A stretch of 64,000 nt of DNA from Cucumis sativus (taxonomy: Eukaryota > Streptophyta > Magnoliopsida > Cucurbitales > Cucurbitaceae), in assembly GCF_000004075.3 (NCBI RefSeq), contig NC_026657.2, positions 9,548,001 to 9,612,000 of the forward strand. The letters are read 5' to 3'. Shown in pieces: positions 35,607 through 47,439 of the stretch. The first letter of the stretch is position 1; each line of letters opens with the position of its first letter. The translations under genes were made by a program, and so were the position numbers. Below the pieces are notes generated by a model. That model worked only from the letters and a program-made list of their open reading frames with translations, did no database searches and was not told the DNA's origin.

Positions 35607-35921
35607 ATGAAATTTCTCCATACAGCTCTAGCAATGGCTATCCTTCTTCTTCTTTTGCAGCTTCAGCCAAATTTAGCTGGTAGGACTCTGCATGAGAAGC
35701 CACCAATGGTGAGAAGAATGGAGCTGAACCTGAAGCTGCAGTCTCTTCAGAGAGTCAGCGTACCGCCCTCTGGCCCTTCCGGTTGCACCTTCATTCCTGG
35801 CACCAACGGCCCCGGATGTCCTCTGAAAGAGAGGCACTATGTTGCCAACCATTCCACTCAGCGTCCTAGCACTCACCGACGCTATGCTGCCCCTGCTCGT
35901 GTCGTGCAGAATCTGGTCTGA
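35607..35921 (+). CDS. Small secreted peptide precursor (104 aa), function unknown
   Basis: An intronless frame runs from ATG 35607 to TGA 35921, with a TATA-like box about 95 bases upstream. The N-terminus MKFLHTALAMAILLLLLQLQ is a clear signal peptide, with likely cleavage near NLAG|R. The middle is basic (MVRRMELNLKLQSLQ). A Pro/Gly/Cys core follows (VPPSGPSGCTFIPG, then TNGPGCPLKERHY) with exactly two Cys. The tail is basic. The PPSGPS string resembles the cores of IDA and PIP signalling peptides, but here it is internal, followed by a Cys-flanked segment, so membership is not claimed. It could be a precursor of an apoplastic peptide signal or a small Cys-bearing defence peptide. An upstream in-frame TTG is not a likely start. 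Confidence 0.7.
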   Translation: MKFLHTALAMAILLLLLQLQPNLAGRTLHEKPPMVRRMELNLKLQSLQRVSVPPSGPSGCTFIPGTNGPGCPLKERHYVANHSTQRPSTHRRYAAPARVVQNLV

Positions 35922-36039
35922 AGTTTTGATATTCATCTTTTTCCTACTTCCATTCATAATCCAGAAGAGTTGGATTATTTTGGCCCTTGGATACTTGGAA
36001 GCTAGAAAGGCAGTTGCACGTTTTGTAACATATTGAATT

Positions 36040-37790
36040 CATTGCAATATTGTTTTGTTATTTGTGTCCTTATTTGTAAATAATGTAGTAAAAGCCCAAA
36101 ATGGCAAAGTCCCCAATGTCTATGGAAATTGAATTATATCGTTTCAACTAAAAATAAAAAGTCACTTATATGACAAGCATTTAAACGTTCCATCTACATC
36201 AAAATTATTCTGTCATTTGTGTCCTTGTCAATGTAACTAATGTACTTGTCAAAATGCCAAAATCTCTATGTTCATATGTACTTGAATCATGTTGTTTCAA
36301 TAACTCAAAATGAAAAGCCAGTATTGTGCAACTCCAAAAGATATTGAACTAACACACACACACACGTCGCACACACACACATATATATATTACAGTATAA
36401 TTCCATTTTTTTGTATAATAATCAATTTGAATGAATGTTTGGAAGTTAGGAAACTGGAGAGAAATTACAAGGAATGTTTTGAATTAATTAATATGTAAAT
36501 AAGATGTTTGAATTGAATTTCATTGGGGGGTTGGAGATTAAGAGTCAGCAAATGGAAAACACATATGGGGTTTGAAATAGAGAATTACGTATTGGAATTG
36601 TAAAGTTTGGTTATTTTAGGCAGAAGAAAAGATATTGGTGCAGCCTTCCATGCAATTTTGAAGTGCAGCATTATTATTATTATTATTACTTTGGGCAACA
36701 CACAATATTATTTATTAGTTTTTGGATATAAAAAGTTTATCCTTTTGGAAATTTTGTGTGCAAGTTCATGCGTGTACGCATTCATCCTGCTTGTTTATGC
36801 TCACAAATTCTATTTAAATGTATATACCTTTGGACTTTGGAGTTTCTAATTCTCACTATTTAATTTTCTGTTCACTAATCAGTTTTTACCATTTGATCAG
36901 TTTTTGTTTGAAGAATAAAACGTTAAAAGAAGTCTTATTTTTAGTTAAACAAATGTGTCACGTTTAAGAACTGTTGAGAATTGGAAATAATTTATATATT
37001 TTGGTCCATCAAATATTCAAATTGTGATATATTCATCTTTAAGGTTTGAAAAAATCATTCAATTTTAATTTTATTATTCTGGCTTTGACATGATTAAGTA
37101 GGTATGTTTATTATATGATTAGGTGTATATCTTTTTTTTTTCTCCCTTTTTTTAATATTTTACTTCTTTTGACTCATAAATTTTTAATTAAATAAACATA
37201 TCAAGTAGGTGACTTCAATGTGTTACACTGAATATTTTATAGGTGACCTCTTCCCTAAAATAAAAATTTATTGAATAATATTCTCTAAATCTAAAATAAC
37301 TACACTATCAAACATCAAACCTTTATGATACAAGACACACGAATATAATTCAATAATGAGTCATCAATAAACTTCCATCGTAAATATAAAAATGTTACGT
37401 AAGGATAAACTCTTTTTTTCTCTTTTAAAGAATAGATGTTATTTTAATTTTAAAGTTGCTCTAAGATATCAACAATTGGATGTACAAGTCATATACTAAT
37501 TATTCTTGAACTTAAGAGAAAAACGTAGTTAAATCACTTTCAACCCTACACAGTAAGATATCAATTAAATATACCTCAACTTCTTTAGTTTAACCATATA
37601 TGAGATTGTACATCCAGACGAAATTAAAATATTAACAAGTTGAAAATTCATAGAAGGAAAGGGATGGAAGTGGAGTTTAAAGGTTTATTTTATTTAGTAA
37701 TTGGAGTGATGTAGATCCACACAAGCTAAGTGATTTCATTCTTCATGTGAAACGTCAATCATAGAATTGTGTGAATTTATGTTGTGAAAT
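36040..37790. other. Intergenic DNA
   Basis: AT-rich DNA with an (AC)n/(TA)n microsatellite at about 36352-36390 and an ATT triplet run at about 36670. Two stretches around 36050-36130 and 36200-36300 look like diverged copies of each other (ATTTGTGTCCTT, AATGTA, ATGGCAAAGTC/ATGCCAAAATC, TTGTTTCAA). No gene was recognised. Confidence 0.5.
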
Positions 37791-37802
37791 TGGGCTTAGG
37801 CC

Positions 37803-38300
37803 TTAGCCAACCATAGGTGGGCTTGCAACAAGTCCGTTCTTCTTGACCCAAACCCGAACCCGATTGCATCGAAAGTCCTTCGTCACCGGAGTTCCCACCT
37901 CTAAGACCACCGCTCTTACGTTCGGATTCTCCCTCTCGATGATGGCCTTCGCAACTGACCCTCCAACTCCCACCAGCTGCGGCCATGACCTTTTTCCTGT
38001 TCACCCAACGCCACGCCTCACCTCAATTCACAATCTTAATTAAATGCTCTATTAACACACATCATATCAAATTGCACTTAAATCTCACAAAACTTCTATC
38101 TCAAGAAAAAAAAAACTCCACTAGGTTAACATTATAGCTAGATTTCGTTTATCAATCCTTAAGTATGTTTTTAATTATAAAAACTAAAATGAATCAAGTT
38201 AAAACCATACGAGTATTTATAAACCAAAATTAAACAGAAACACAGAATAGAGGAAGAGAGAGAGAGTTATGAAGTTATATTTACCCTTGCATTCAGACAT
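37803..38300 (-). CDS. Potato inhibitor I family protease inhibitor, predicted trypsin type (copy E)
   Basis: Minus strand, two exons: 38285-38300 (MSECK, donor GGTAAAT) and 37803-37996, with a phase 1 intron of 288 bases and 69 residues. The protein reads MSECKGKRSWPQLVGVGGSV, then AKAIIERENPNVRAVVLEVG. The loop TPVTKDFRCNRVRVWV has predicted P1-P1' Lys-Asp, the only basic P1 of the cluster, pointing to trypsin-like targets (inference from the P1 rule). Cys4 and the loop Cys are both present, as in classical members with a disulfide. The codon use is more GC-rich than in its neighbours. A TATAAATATATA box lies at 38378-38367. The first exon is too short to be found by simple frame scanning. 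Confidence 0.88.
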
Positions 38301-39935
38301 CTTTTTTTACTCTTAGAGTATGTGTTTTGGTGTTTCCTCTGCATGAGAATTGGAAGATCATGAGGCTATATATTTATACTTGTTTGGTAGTAGCTAGTGG
38401 GTATAGCTTCAATTTTCATAGCCTTTAAAACATAATATCAATTTTCATACCCACTCTTACTTATGAGTCAACAGCTTCTTGTTGTTGTTCAAGGCCTTCC
38501 ACATTTGTCACTCATAGCAAGTCTAATTAAAAAATTTAATTGAATTATATTCAAATAGACACATCACAGTCTTTATCGACATATTCTGAAATATATTTAT
38601 ACCGATAGAAATCTAAAATAATTTGAATATTTTTGTGTTAGAAGTAAAAGGAATTAGTAGGTTATTACTAAATTCAATCCATTAAATTTGATGGTATTCT
38701 AGAATATAATGCTTAGTTAAAATTAAATGTAGTAGAAATAAGAATGAAATTATTATTTATTTATTTGTAGGAGATTATTATCTGATACAATTTGAATTAT
38801 GTATTATTTATTTGACCTAAATTTTGACTATTTTGCTTTTTTGGAAGAAAATATAATTTAGAGTTCTTTATCCTTATCTTTAAAAGCGGTGAAGTGTAGT
38901 GGTACATATATATTCTTAATTTTCGGATGACTACAAATTTTGGGCCATTCAATATTTTGTTGTTTGAATTCAAAGATTTTGACAAAATATCCCATTGAAT
39001 CGTATTGTATATGACAAATAAATATTGTTGTCAATTTCAAATTTAGGGTTTGATTTTCTGCTTTCCCATGCCCCTAAATCAAGTTTGTAATCGACAAACT
39101 CAAACTTTGCCGACAATCATAATTAATACATAACTAAATAATCAACTTTTCTTTTCACATTGTTCATACATGTCTTATATATCCTCGTCTGAATATAAGT
39201 ACTATATATACTAACACAAACTTAGTTCAACTAACATTTTGTTTATATCGAAAGACAAGAGATCCTAAATTTAAATTTCACACCCCATACTATATATATT
39301 ATAGTACCTCTTTTACAGAAAAATGTAAGTACAACCATATGAGCTATGATGATCTAGATATTAATATTTATGATTATTTACCGTATTTTTCCTTTATTAG
39401 AATGTGAATGGTTAGTTTTAAAAACAAAACCTAAACTATCCGTTTTTAAAAATAATAGTTTATTTTCATATATTACACAGTAATATTTTACTCAATTCAT
39501 TTGTAATATATGAAAATAAACTATTATTTGTATTTATGTTTAGTTAGAGTATGATATTTTGTAAATTTTCTTTTTAATATGCTATATTATTTGAGAAGAA
39601 GCTCATTTTAAAAACTAAGTTATATTGTTACTCTTAGAACTTAACTAATTTTTTTTAAAAAGAGAGAGAGAAAAGCTAAATTAAGTTGATTTAAAAAAAC
39701 AAAATTTTGAAGCGTAAAACAAGAAGAAAAGAATATGAATCAAAACAGACTCTTCAGTACACAAAGGAAGAAAGAAGCAGCTACCAGACATTGTGTAAGT
39801 GTTAGAACAAAACAAAGCTAACTTTAGAAACTACGGTGGTGTCCGGCCAGCCGGACCGGCCGGCAATTGGATTCAAATTTAAAACCCAAAAGTACGAATA
39901 TACCAATAAGTGAAACCACACATCTTCCAATAATT
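38301..39935. other. Intergenic DNA between inhibitor copies E and F
   Basis: AT-rich, with the promoter of copy E at its left (about 38310-38450) and of copy F at its right. About 39475-39535 contains a near repeat of CATATATTACA / AAATAAACTATTATTT in opposite arrangement. CGGCCAGCCGGACCGGCCGG at about 39845-39865 is a short GC-rich palindrome-like patch just before the copy F promoter. No gene is seen. Confidence 0.5.
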
Positions 39936-40027
39936 ACTATAAAAACTCACTCCCCTCTTTAAGTTTTTCAATCCACATTACACTCACTGGTCACTAATTA
40001 ATATAACCTTCATTCCCAAGTCCCAAC

Positions 40028-40328
40028 ATGCCAAACTCATGCAAAGGTATATAATTATCTTTTAAAAAAGTTTAGCTTCTTTCTCTTTATCTTAATGGTT
40101 AGTTTTTGTTTGTTTGATGTGTGACACACAGGAAAGAGCTCATGGCCAGAGCTTGTTAATGCTCCAGGAGAAATTGCAGTCAAAATTATAGAGAAGGAAA
40201 ACAGTTCGGTTAAAGCCATTATTGTTGAAGAAGGATCTTCTGTTGTCACCAACTTCGAGTGTGGTCGAGTTTTTGTTTTCATCCACAAGAAGTCCAATAT
40301 GGTTACTAAGACCCCGCACATTGGCTAA
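40028..40328 (+). CDS. Potato inhibitor I family protease inhibitor (copy F)
   Basis: Two exons, 40028-40046 and 40132-40328, around a very short intron (85 bases); phase 1, 71 residues. The protein starts MPNSCKGKSSWPELVNAPGE, then IAVKIIEKENSSVKAIIVEE. The loop is GSSVVTNFECGRVFVFI. Aligned without gaps to its neighbours, P1-P1' is Thr-Asn, and the usual Arg before the loop Cys is Glu. The Asn at the P1' position resembles the left-hand group (LNF). The Cys pair is kept. TATAAAAA is at 39938. The intact frame indicates a working gene with an unusual binding loop. Confidence 0.88.
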
Positions 40329-40339
40329 TTGTATTGGCT

Positions 40340-42733
40340 AATTGTATCGCTATTGTATGCTTTATAAATTTATCCTCTAGTATTTCTATTTTCTTTAGTT
40401 ATTCAGTTAATTAAATCGATGATTCATGAATCAATGAATAGCTTCACACTAATTTGCTTTTCATTTTACGTTCAATAGAAGTGTCTGCACTATGTCATGT
40501 ATCTATGTGGTTTTCTATGACATTATCATGTATTGATTTATACAACTTTGGTTCTCTAGTTGTTTATTTTATTAGTTATTTGATTTATTGTTTCAAGGTC
40601 TTCCATTTAAAATAAATAAATAATAATAAATCTTTTAGTGCTTGATACAAACAACTAGATATATAAATTTTAATCATAATTCATGATAGTTTGAATGGGA
40701 GACATATCTTTTAAAATTGCAACCTTAATCATATTTGTAATTATTTGAGTTTTTTTTTTTTTTTTTAAGATTTTGTTTCCTTTATTTCCATGTTATTAAT
40801 TTTAATTCATTGTTTAATTCAAATTTACTTTATAAATTTTTATTAGTTTAAATACATAATAATGCTATTATGTACACATATGAACTACATATTAAAATAA
40901 CATTTATTTATTTCTTAATACTTTGAAAAAATTTCAAATTTGGTTCATGTACTTTTATTTTTATTGAAATTGATTAATTAATAATAATTATAATAATAAT
41001 AATAGTTTTCTTGAAAAAAGAAACATAAAGAATTATAGTAAAAATGTTATTAATTAGGCAATAATTTTTTGTGTAAAAAAAGCCAACAATAAACTAGCTA
41101 GCATTAGAACTAAACGTAAGAATTAATTAAAATTAGCATTCAGATTAAAATTCAATAAATGTAATTTAAACCTAACATGTAATTAATTATATGGGGAAAG
41201 ATGAAGATGTGTGGAAAGAATATATCGTGGTTAAGATCTTAAGAAATATCGACAATACTGGAGCATGTGGATTTGAAATTTAGAGAAAAACAAATTTGAA
41301 TTCAACTATTTTGATCAAAAAGCCATTTTCTCTGTTCCAATTTTCTCTTTGATACAACAGTTCTAAAGAATGTGTACTCTTTCTATTTTTCTTTTTCTTC
41401 TGCAAATTCTAAACATATTTGTTTAGATGATATATAAAATTAAATTTATGAACCAAACAATAATTTAAGAATATTGATATAAATCATGAAACTATATTAG
41501 TCTAACCAATATAATTTGATGCCTAGCATGAAGGTGTATAACTTAACGTACCAATGGAATTTTGAAAATGGAAAAAAGCAATATTTGAAATTTGACTAAA
41601 ATTTCGAACACTTTTATTGGTAAGAAACGTGAAATATAAAACTGAGATAAGTTAAGCTCAAAACTTAAAAAAAAAAAAGTAAAAACAATTTCAGGTCCAA
41701 TTTTCATCCTTCCCTTGTTTACTTTGAAGAAATTTTCATGATTATCTTTATTAATTTAAGATTTTTGAGGTAGGGTAAACAATATTATTTGTGAAATGTG
41801 TATATTATTAGAAATGCATATGGAAATTAATATGCATTAAAATATTAATTATCTTAAATAACATGTAGATTATGGAAAATATATATTATGAATAAAAAAT
41901 CTATCATTGAGATCAATATGAACATATATAGTTTCTAGCAAGCTAGGAATTTTATGACCTGTGGTCACTAAAAAATTTAGAACTTTAACGAATATGTGTT
42001 GAATTGAAAGAAAAAAAGAGATAGGTTGCAAATATATGAATTTAATTTAAATATAAAAACATTTTTTAAAATTATAAATATAGTAAAATTTGTTATTATA
42101 ATTAAATATATAATTATTGATAGACTATATTATAAATATTGATCTATTATCCTTAAGATTATAAAAAGGCTACATCGATAGATTTTGCAATATTTATTAA
42201 GAACGTTATTATTTATTTGATTATTATATTTAAATTTGTTATTTATTGTAATAACCTAAAAAATAAAAAACCACTTTAAGCCACATAGAAGGTGTAAAAT
42301 TACTTGTAGCCATGGAATCTAAATTCAATTCAACTATTTTGACAAAAACAACCCTTTCGTGTTTTGACTTTTTACTTGATCCATACAATTTTAGTTAATT
42401 ACTTTGCATACAATAAAAAATTTTAAAATGCCAAAACAAGAATGTTCATTCTTCCCTTTCTTAAAAAAAAAATAAAATAAAATAAAAAAGAAACACAGTT
42501 CAACCACGTAATTAAGTCTGCTAATAAATGTGTATAAGAGTAGGGCAAAATTTTCTCATCTAATTAGCTTAATAAAAAAACAATAAGTTAATGGTAATTA
42601 ATGTTATATGTGTTTAAATTTGTAAATTTAAATAACATTCTTAAAACGATATTTTTTTAAAGAAATTGTTGGGAATTGGAATAACAATGGTTAGGCGACC
42701 GACTGGGGCATTCAAATAGGTGTGTTTAATGAT

Positions 42734-42769
<36 letters not shown>

Positions 42770-43255
42770 GAAATTATCAAAATGACAAAGTTTACACTTC
42801 GTGACATAGTGGAGTTTTGTCCTTCCATAGGTTTTTGCCGATGTATTATTCATACAAAAAGAAATCTTTAGAAATTATTAGGATAACTACGTACTTTAAA
42901 AATTTTCAACAAATATTTCTTCTAAGAAATAATAATACACTTAAAATATATAAAATTATTACAACACTTTCAAATACAAAAACCATGTCAAAATTTTAGA
43001 TTATAATGGACATTAATTTTGTTATTTATTAGTTTGAAATTTTGGAGGCAAGAAAATAACCAAAATTAGTTAAGAATAAATAGAGAGGGTGGACAAAAAC
43101 TTAAAATTGAAGATATAGAAGTAAATTTTGAATAATGTTAGTATTACATCACATAGGTTAGCCATAAGCTCTCTCTATATTGTTTTTACGTGGGATAGAA
43201 GATATGATTTATCGCACAAAAGTCAAATTAAATCAGCCAAATAAATCAAACCCAA
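40340..43255. other. AT-rich intergenic DNA
   Basis: There is no gene evidence. About 42050-42230 is a diverged copy of the GATAGAC-type repeat (TATAGTAAAATTTGTTAT, ATTGATAGACTATATTA). A (TA)n tract lies at 42738-42766. The AT content is very high throughout. The promoter of copy G starts near 43200. Confidence 0.55.
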
Positions 43256-43366
43256 CCTCTCTATATAAACCCACTTCCCCCATACAAAAAATATCACAAG
43301 AGTTTTCCAAACAGATCATAAAGAGAGGAAAAAAGTTTCCAAAGAAAAAACTCTATCAAGCTAAAG

Positions 43367-44232
43367 ATGTCTACAACATGCAAAGGTACGTGATGAGTAA
43401 ATAACATCATTATTGCCCTCGATTTTTTTAAATTAGGCTTATGAACGTCATTTTTATCTTTTGTTCACTTTTCATTTCTATAATACTTGTGAAAATTCAA
43501 GTTTAGACTTGAAAGAGACTAATTTTCAAGATAATTGTTTTTGTTTTTCAAAGTTTGACTAGGAACCATTAAACTACTTTTCAAAAAATATACAAAAACC
43601 ATAATATAAAATTTAGAATGAAAATTGAACAAACACGTAACTTCACTAGCTTAAAACTAAAATTAAGCTAAAAACAAAATCTCTAAAACTATGTTTAGCG
43701 ATCGTTTGGATTTTTTATTTTATATTATTGAAAAGCATGTCTATTAACTCTTCTTCCACCTTTTAATTTCTTGTTTTGTTATCTGTTTTAATAATTAAAA
43801 AAAAACCAAACTATAACTTTCAAAAAAATTAACTTTTAAAAATAGGTAAAGATGATCATAAATACAACAATAATATTAAGTAACATACCCAAAAAAAATG
43901 TATATATTAACAAAATATTATATTCAACTTTTAAGATATATATTGTTAAAATATAGAGACGTAACATTTTAATTTGGATTATAATTTTTTTTGGATAATG
44001 TAAACATTTGAGTTTTATGTGTTTGAAATTTTTAGGGAAGAGTTCATGGCCAGAGTTGGTTGGTAAGGCAGGAAAAGAAGCAGAGAAGATAATTGAGAAA
44101 GAGAATCCATCGGTGGATGCTGTTATTGTTGATGAAGGTTCAGTGGTGACTCAAGACTTTAGGTGCGACAGGGTTTGGGTTTGGGTGGATTCTAAAACAT
44201 CCATTGTCACTAGGACTCCTTTCATTGGTTAA
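43367..44232 (+). CDS. Potato inhibitor I family protease inhibitor (copy G)
   Basis: Two exons, 43367-43385 and 44036-44232, phase 1, with the longest intron of the family here (650 bases) and 71 residues. The protein starts MSTTCKGKSSWPELVGKAGK, then EAEKIIEKENPSVDAVIVDE. The loop GSVVTQDFRCDRVWVWV has predicted P1-P1' Gln-Asp. It ends TRTPFIG. The Cys pair is present. TATATAAA lies at 43262-43269, about 100 bases before the ATG. It is highly similar to copy I at 49007, in particular the whole loop and the DRVWVWVD strand. Confidence 0.9.
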
Positions 44233-44239
44233 ATTAAAT

Positions 44240-44970
44240 ATATATATGTTTTAAATTATGTTTTCATTTCAATATTATTACTCAAATGCCAATTCATGTT
44301 TGTTCCTACCACATGAATAATATTATTTCAATAAGGTGTTTGTAATCTTTTCTTTTCAAAGATGCCTGTACTGATATAATGTACTACTTGTGTTTGTCGT
44401 AATAAAAATATTTGTTATGTGTTATGGTACTTTCATTTACCTTTTATTATATTTAATTATTATTTTACGATGTATAATTAATTTCAACTTCATTTTTTAT
44501 TTAATTGATGACATATATAAGAAAATTATTAGACGTCATATACATACATATATATATAATTAATTAATTAATTAATGTGATTTATTGTTTTTTATAGGGT
44601 TGAATGAATGTGGGAGAAAATCCAAAAGTAGTTTGAATATTTATTCAATGGTTTATTGGAGATCTCTTTAACAAATATTATTATTATCAGACAAATACAT
44701 AGATTGGCATGCATGCAATTAGGAAAAATATCCCAAAGAAAAAAATCTTAACTAGGGCACGGATGTCCATCGTTGAATATTATAATTCAAAGACAACAAT
44801 TAATTTTGTGTGTACGTCTAATTGAATTAAGTTTTGGATAATGGATTGAGCTAAGGGAGGAATATATATTAGGTACAATTTTTTTAAAAAAATGTAATTG
44901 TTAAGAACAATTAATCAAATCTGAAATTCTATTTCTTTTATTTTTTTTCATATATAAAATATGTTGAAAA
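44240..44970. other. 3' flank of copy G and intergenic DNA
   Basis: AT-rich, with an ATTA tetranucleotide run (TAATTAATTAATTAATTAAT) at about 44555-44575. No coding feature is seen. Confidence 0.5.
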
Positions 44971-44984
44971 AAATAGGCACATAC

Positions 44985-45535
44985 CCAGACTCGATACTTC
45001 AATGTCTTTTCATCCTTTGCTTAATTACATCAAGCAGCTACTTATAGTGCCAAGACGGCGTGACTGCACGAGGCGAAGGCTAGCATCACAATGAATTTCT
45101 TTGCTAGCTCCACGGCCATGCCGACATCCTAACTCGACACACAGACTTAAAGTCAAGGCCTATGCGGTCCGCAGCCGAGTTGAAAGATACATGGGGTTGC
45201 TTAACAGTCATATGATAGACCACCCTATAGGCGAAAACATCCACTGTTAAGCAGTCTAACCGGAATCCTTTCGAAAACTCGACAGCTCCGGGGATGAAAT
45301 ATGCGAGAACACAAAGAGGTCCAAAGCGAAGAGTATTCAAGATCAGATCAGAAAGAAGAAGAAGAAGATAGAGATTATCTTATATTGTTTTCTTATTGTT
45401 TCTTAACCGGAGGCGTTAAACTGCATGCGGCAAGGAATCTCCCCCGGAGCCTTCGGAGGGAGCGCAAGTCTGTAGGCGAAGTCCGAACTACGAAAAAGGC
45501 CTATCCTTCTCCGCCATCTTTTTTTGTCTCGAAAT
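44985..45535. other. GC-rich island, possible organellar (mitochondrial) DNA insert
   Basis: From about 44985 to 45535 the base composition rises sharply against the AT-rich surroundings. Word use (ATGCGGTCCGCAGCCGAG, CCCCCGGAGCCTTCGGAGG, GAGCGCAAGTCTGTAGGCG) recalls plant mitochondrial intergenic DNA. Open frames of about 80-100 codons exist on both strands but match no family known to me. It is read as a candidate nuclear mitochondrial insert. Alternatives are a transposon fragment or an unknown gene remnant. Confidence 0.4.
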
Positions 45536-45539
45536 GGAG

Positions 45540-46300
45540 TGTTTTAGTGATTTACGCTACTAATTTAAAATATTATATATGGATGGATGTAAAATTCTTT
45601 GCAAGTGATTGAACAAAGAAAATTATATTAGAACTATTTTGACCGGTAAAACCCTTTTATATTTTGAACATTTCACTTGCAATGAACAATTTTAATACTC
45701 TACATAAAAGAAACTTTTTCTCTCTGTTCCATTTTTCTAATACTAGTTCCCCATTGTGTCTATACAAATTGTGTACTTTCTTTGTTACATGTTTTTTTAT
45801 CATATTCATTAAGTGTGAACATGTTGTTTGTAGCAGTAGCTTGGAGAATATCCATAGTTGTTCATCCCCACGTTATTTTGAAACCTATTGCGGCAAATCT
45901 CACGTCCACTAAAGAGGAGATCTCTGTCAAAGTCGAACATGGCTTATCCTATTAATTTCATATTTGTATCTTTAATCATTTTTAATATCCATTTTCAACT
46001 AGTAAAAAATTTCAATAATATATCACAACATATATAGAGCAGTCTAGGTTACATCAAACCACATGCTTCCCACTTTATTACCATACAAATATAAAATTTG
46101 AAAAAATTATTTTTTATTCAATAAATTAAATATCACATGGCGACATATCATTGGATGCCGCTTGAGACGATGACCAAACATATGTAGCTTGGGAGGATGC
46201 ATAGAAAATGAGTCCATCCAATTGTACTACATTTTTTCCATATATATACATATGTATATTCAAAGAAAGCCAAAGTCAATATTTTTTAAGGGTACGTAGG
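45540..46300. other. Intergenic DNA
   Basis: AT-rich. There is no gene evidence. The right end merges into the promoter-like region of the orphan first exon. Confidence 0.5.
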
Positions 46301-46309
46301 TGGATTGGT

Positions 46310-46462
46310 TCACTTTCTAAATATCTTACTTGAATATAAAGAGAGAACAAAATAATAAATTAAATCCCAAGTCTTATGAAACCCCACTTCTCCATGTGAG
46401 AGAGACCATACCAAAGTTGAAGGAAAGGAAAAAACAAAAAATGTCTGAAGAATGCAAAGGGT
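46310..46462 (+). pseudogene. Orphan first exon of an inhibitor gene
   Basis: ATGTCTGAAGAATGCAAAGG at 46441-46460, followed by GTAAAC, reads MSEECK and matches the first exons of copies E and G. The leader before it (CCCACTTCTCCATG, GAAAGGAAAAAACAAAA) resembles that of copy G (CCCACTTCCCCCAT). The next inhibitor second exon downstream in this orientation belongs to copy I more than 2.7 kb away, which has its own first exon. The intervening gene is on the other strand. The second exon appears lost, so this is a gene relic. Confidence 0.6.
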
Positions 46463-46861
46463 AAACAATGCGAAAACAATAGGATAATTTGGTATAGATA
46501 TCATACAATCAAATATTGACCTTGAAGTTGGTTGAACATTACAAACATATTAATTTGTGGATGGTACACAAAAGGTATGTTTTAAGTTCTTCATGGTCAA
46601 TCTATTGAAAAGGATGTCGAAAAAGTTAGTATGTGTTTCAATAATGTATACAAAGTAAAGTATTGGTTTTTTTTTCTTTTCAATTTATATTGTCGTAATG
46701 ATAATTGATAAATACTAAAATTATGAAAATAATTTAGATTTTCCATCAATAAAATCTTAGTAATTGATGAATTTAGAAAAGTAATAATAATAATAATTAA
46801 GGAGAGATGGAGAAAAAGAGAGAGATTCATAATATTGTTAAAGGGGTATTATTAAAATTAA

Positions 46862-47425
46862 TTAACCAATAATGGGAATTCTAGTAACAAAGCCATGTTT
46901 ATTAACCCAAACCCAAACCCTATTACAATTATAATCAGCAGTAACAAAAGTGGTTCCTTCCTGGACAACCTTAGCATTTACCCATGGAACCTCTCTCTCT
47001 ATCGTTTCCTCCGCCACCTTTCCATGTTTTCCGATCAGCTCCGGCCATGAGGTTTTACCTTATAATTTTCATCACAACAACAGATTAAACTTAAAACAAA
47101 ACAGATAACTAGGGCTGCGTTTGATCACTCCATTGCATCTTTTTTAAATATGACAGTAAAATTCTTAACCAAATCCAAATAAACACAAACAAGTTTTTAA
47201 AATTATATTTTTTATTTTTTAAATTTGATTTGGTTTTTAAACCAGGATAGATAAGAAAGAAAGAAAGAAAAATAAAAAGTGGAAGTAGTGTTTAAAAACA
47301 AAAACCAAAAGCCAAAATAGTTACTAAAGAAGACATGGTGTAAGAAAGGTGCACATTGCATATATACTATTTATATAACATATAGTTAGTATGAAGAGCA
47401 TTTATTTACCATCACAGAGAGACAT
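46862..47425 (-). CDS. Potato inhibitor I family protease inhibitor (copy H)
   Basis: Minus strand, two exons: 47410-47425 (MSLCD, donor GTAAAT) and 46862-47058, phase 1, with a 351-base intron and 70 residues. The protein starts MSLCDGKTSWPELIGKHGKV, then AEETIEREVPWVNAKVVQEG. The loop TTFVTADYNCNRVWVWV has predicted P1-P1' Ala-Asp, and the loop lead-in is one residue longer than in copies E and G. It ends TRIPIIG. The Cys pair is present. The upstream region shares GATCATGAGGCTAT and an AT-rich TATA-like box (about 47496-47508) with copy E, which is also on the minus strand. Ala at P1 suggests elastase- or subtilisin-like targets (inference). Confidence 0.87.
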
Positions 47426-47439
47426 CCTTGATTATGTGC

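Noticed and set aside
35673-35957. Minus-strand 94-codon frame
   Set aside because: It is antisense to the secreted peptide gene, which has a signal peptide and TATA box on the plus strand.
45104-45612. Protein genes in the GC-rich island
   Set aside because: Frames on both strands have no recognisable family, promoter or splice context. Composition suggests inserted DNA rather than a gene.
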